Shown here: positions 63,110-64,000 of the stretch, in pieces
Layout: each line of letters starts with the position of its first letter
Position numbering within the stretch: position 1 is the first letter of the stretch
Assembly (NCBI GenBank): GCA_027314705.1
Contig: DAHVAJ010000047.1
Coordinates: forward strand, 33,262-97,261
From: Acidimicrobiaceae bacterium
Lineage (GTDB): Bacteria; Actinomycetota; Acidimicrobiia; Acidimicrobiales; RAAP-2
Direction: 5' to 3'
Length of the DNA: 64,000 nucleotides
Program-made: the position numbers and the translations under genes
The notes under the pieces: model-generated
Databases searched by the model: none
The model's input: only the letters and a program-made list of their open reading frames with translations
What the model was told of the DNA's origin: nothing

Positions 63110-64000
63110 CCCCCCGAGTAGTTGCCTTCTCAGCCGGAGCGGCTCTCATGGCACTTCTCACGTTCGCCCTGCCATCGGAGTCGGCATTTGCGAGCGTGGG
63201 TGGGACAGGCAGCGGTGGGAGTTGCAGCGATTCAGGCTCCACTTTGGGTTGCGGTAGCGGGGTATCCGGCACCTCGGGCACTGATTCAGGTGGCGGAAGT
63301 GGAGGAACAACGACTGGTGGCGGCAGCAGCGGCGGTGGTGGTGGTGCGACCACGGTCTCCGTGCCGACGTGTCCGAACTACGTTCCCTATTCGTCTGAGT
63401 TCCCCGGCCAGGACGGCGGTCCCCCGCCAGCCGGTGCGACCCAACCCGGTGCCTGGTACTTCAACACCTGTGCCATTGGAAGTGCGGCAAGTCAGGCCAC
63501 CGGCGTGGTGTGGTTGGCGACCGGTCAGGCGGCACCAATAGTCCCGCCGCCCGATCCTGCCGTTGCCGGCGCCCAGGCGGCCAGTGAGCTGCAGCTCCCG
63601 ACCCCCACTCTGACCCTCAGCCCATCGACCACGGGCTACGTGAATCTGGCCGAGTGGCTCTGGATCACCTCCTCGATGTGGCACCCGCTCTTCACGACAG
63701 CCCAGGCCTGCAATGCCGGTGGATGCGTGGCGGCAACTGCTACCGCTACGCCGTCGTATGTCACCTGGGACACCGGCGACGGATCGATGTTCACTTGCAA
63801 CGGCCCCGGCACCCCCTACGACCCTTCGCTCCCCGCCACGAGCCAGTCGACCACCTGCGAGCACACCTACGCCACCAGCTCGGCCGGGCAATCCTCCCCC
63901 GACGGCAATCCGAACGATGCCGCCTTCCCAATCACCGCCACCATCACCTGGACGGTGGCCTGGGCGGGTCCCAATGGTTCGGCCGGCGCCCTGTCGAGTC
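63103..64000 (+). CDS. Secreted PKD-like protein, runs off the window
   Basis: At least 299 residues, open to the end. GTG 63103 gives a full signal peptide (VVAFSAGAALMALLTFALP, cleavage after AFA); ATG 63148 would cut it. A Gly/Ser/Cys-rich linker follows. The motif TWDTGDGSMFTCNGPGTPYD with a later CEHTYATSS is like the PKD-type domain of secreted proteins in SCO6880-type conjugation clusters. Likely a surface or mating-pair protein. Translationally coupled to the lipoprotein gene. Confidence 0.75.
   Translation, partial: MLTPRVVAFSAGAALMALLTFALPSESAFASVGGTGSGGSCSDSGSTLGCGSGVSGTSGTDSGGGSGGTTTGGGSSGGGGGATTVSVPTCPNYVPYSSEFPGQDGGPPPAGATQPGAWYFNTCAIGSAASQATGVVWLATGQAAPIVPPPDPAVAGAQAASELQLPTPTLTLSPSTTGYVNLAEWLWITSSMWHPLFTTAQACNAGGCVAATATATPSYVTWDTGDGSMFTCNGPGTPYDPSLPATSQSTTCEHTYATSSAGQSSPDGNPNDAAFPITATITWTVAWAGPNGSAGALSS

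Larger units (their letters stand above)
54744..64000. mobile_element. Integrative conjugative element remnant, interrupted by a serine-recombinase element
   Basis: From here on genes are of accessory type: four conjugation genes on the plus strand, a serine recombinase of lower GC, regulatory repeats, and secreted proteins of conjugation clusters. The left edge is guessed from the switch after the sensor kinase; no attachment site or flanking repeat was found there. The right end is outside the window. Confidence 0.6.

Noticed and set aside
62486..64000. The lipoprotein and PKD-like genes as ordinary chromosomal secreted proteins
   Set aside because: Their linked order, coupling and PKD motif match conjugation-cluster companions, so they are kept with the element, though with moderate confidence.

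Overview
The window is high-GC DNA with short intergenic gaps, many 1-4 nt gene overlaps and frequent GTG starts. It looks like an actinobacterial chromosome. The markers are an HspR/HAIR-type heat-shock operon, a ClpS-DUF2017 pair, PurS/PurQ/small PurL, a SenX3/RegX3-like pair and a SCO6880-type conjugation module. The mix (AtuA-type acyl-CoA carboxylase cluster, EtfD-like oxidoreductase, CtaA/CtaB) would fit Acidimicrobiia or a relative, but the class is an inference.

Layout. 0-9 kb: a minus-strand catabolic operon (biotin-dependent acyl-CoA carboxylase beta and alpha, AtuA-like protein, TetR regulator, enoyl-CoA hydratase, nitronate monooxygenase-like flavoprotein), then tRNA-Gly. 9-16 kb: dcd, an EtfD-like Fe-S membrane oxidoreductase, a cNMP-binding protein, two small membrane proteins, and amt-glnB behind a GlnR-like box. 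16-24 kb: gpmA diverges from dnaK-grpE-dnaJ-hspR-clpB, which has a HAIR-like operator upstream and a 25-bp tandem repeat at the clpB stop. 24-31 kb: a secreted Cys-repeat protein, then purA-purD-purB-purC-purS-purQ. 31-36 kb: a thiol/persulfide-type locus (DUF302, CsoR/CstR-family repressor, thioredoxin, AhpD-like protein, DUF2892 protein, MMPL transporter) with five copies of one palindrome, ATACC-N6-GGTAT, in its two promoter regions. 36-43 kb: purL, PHP phosphoesterase, purF-purM-pyrE. 43-55 kb: aldehyde dehydrogenase, ThpR, three tRNAs, ctaA-clpS-DUF2017, ctaB-tlpA, an ABC exporter, serS and a two-component system.

54.7-64 kb is accessory DNA. It starts with a type IV secretion/conjugation module: DUF6112-like pilin-type protein, TrbL/VirB6-like protein, SCO6880-like protein and a VirB4-type ATPase. 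The ATPase gene is cut off just after Walker B. A lower-GC large serine recombinase starts a few bases after the break. Beyond it lie a small minus-strand gene pair, a ribbon-helix-helix regulator flanked by nine copies of a 10-bp repeat and a 45-bp palindrome, then a lipoprotein and a secreted PKD-like protein that runs off the window. This reads as a conjugative element interrupted by a second, serine-integrase element.

The most unusual parts are the nested insertion in the VirB4 gene, the repeat/palindrome control region around the RHH gene, and the palindrome-defined sulfur regulon sitting between purQ and purL.
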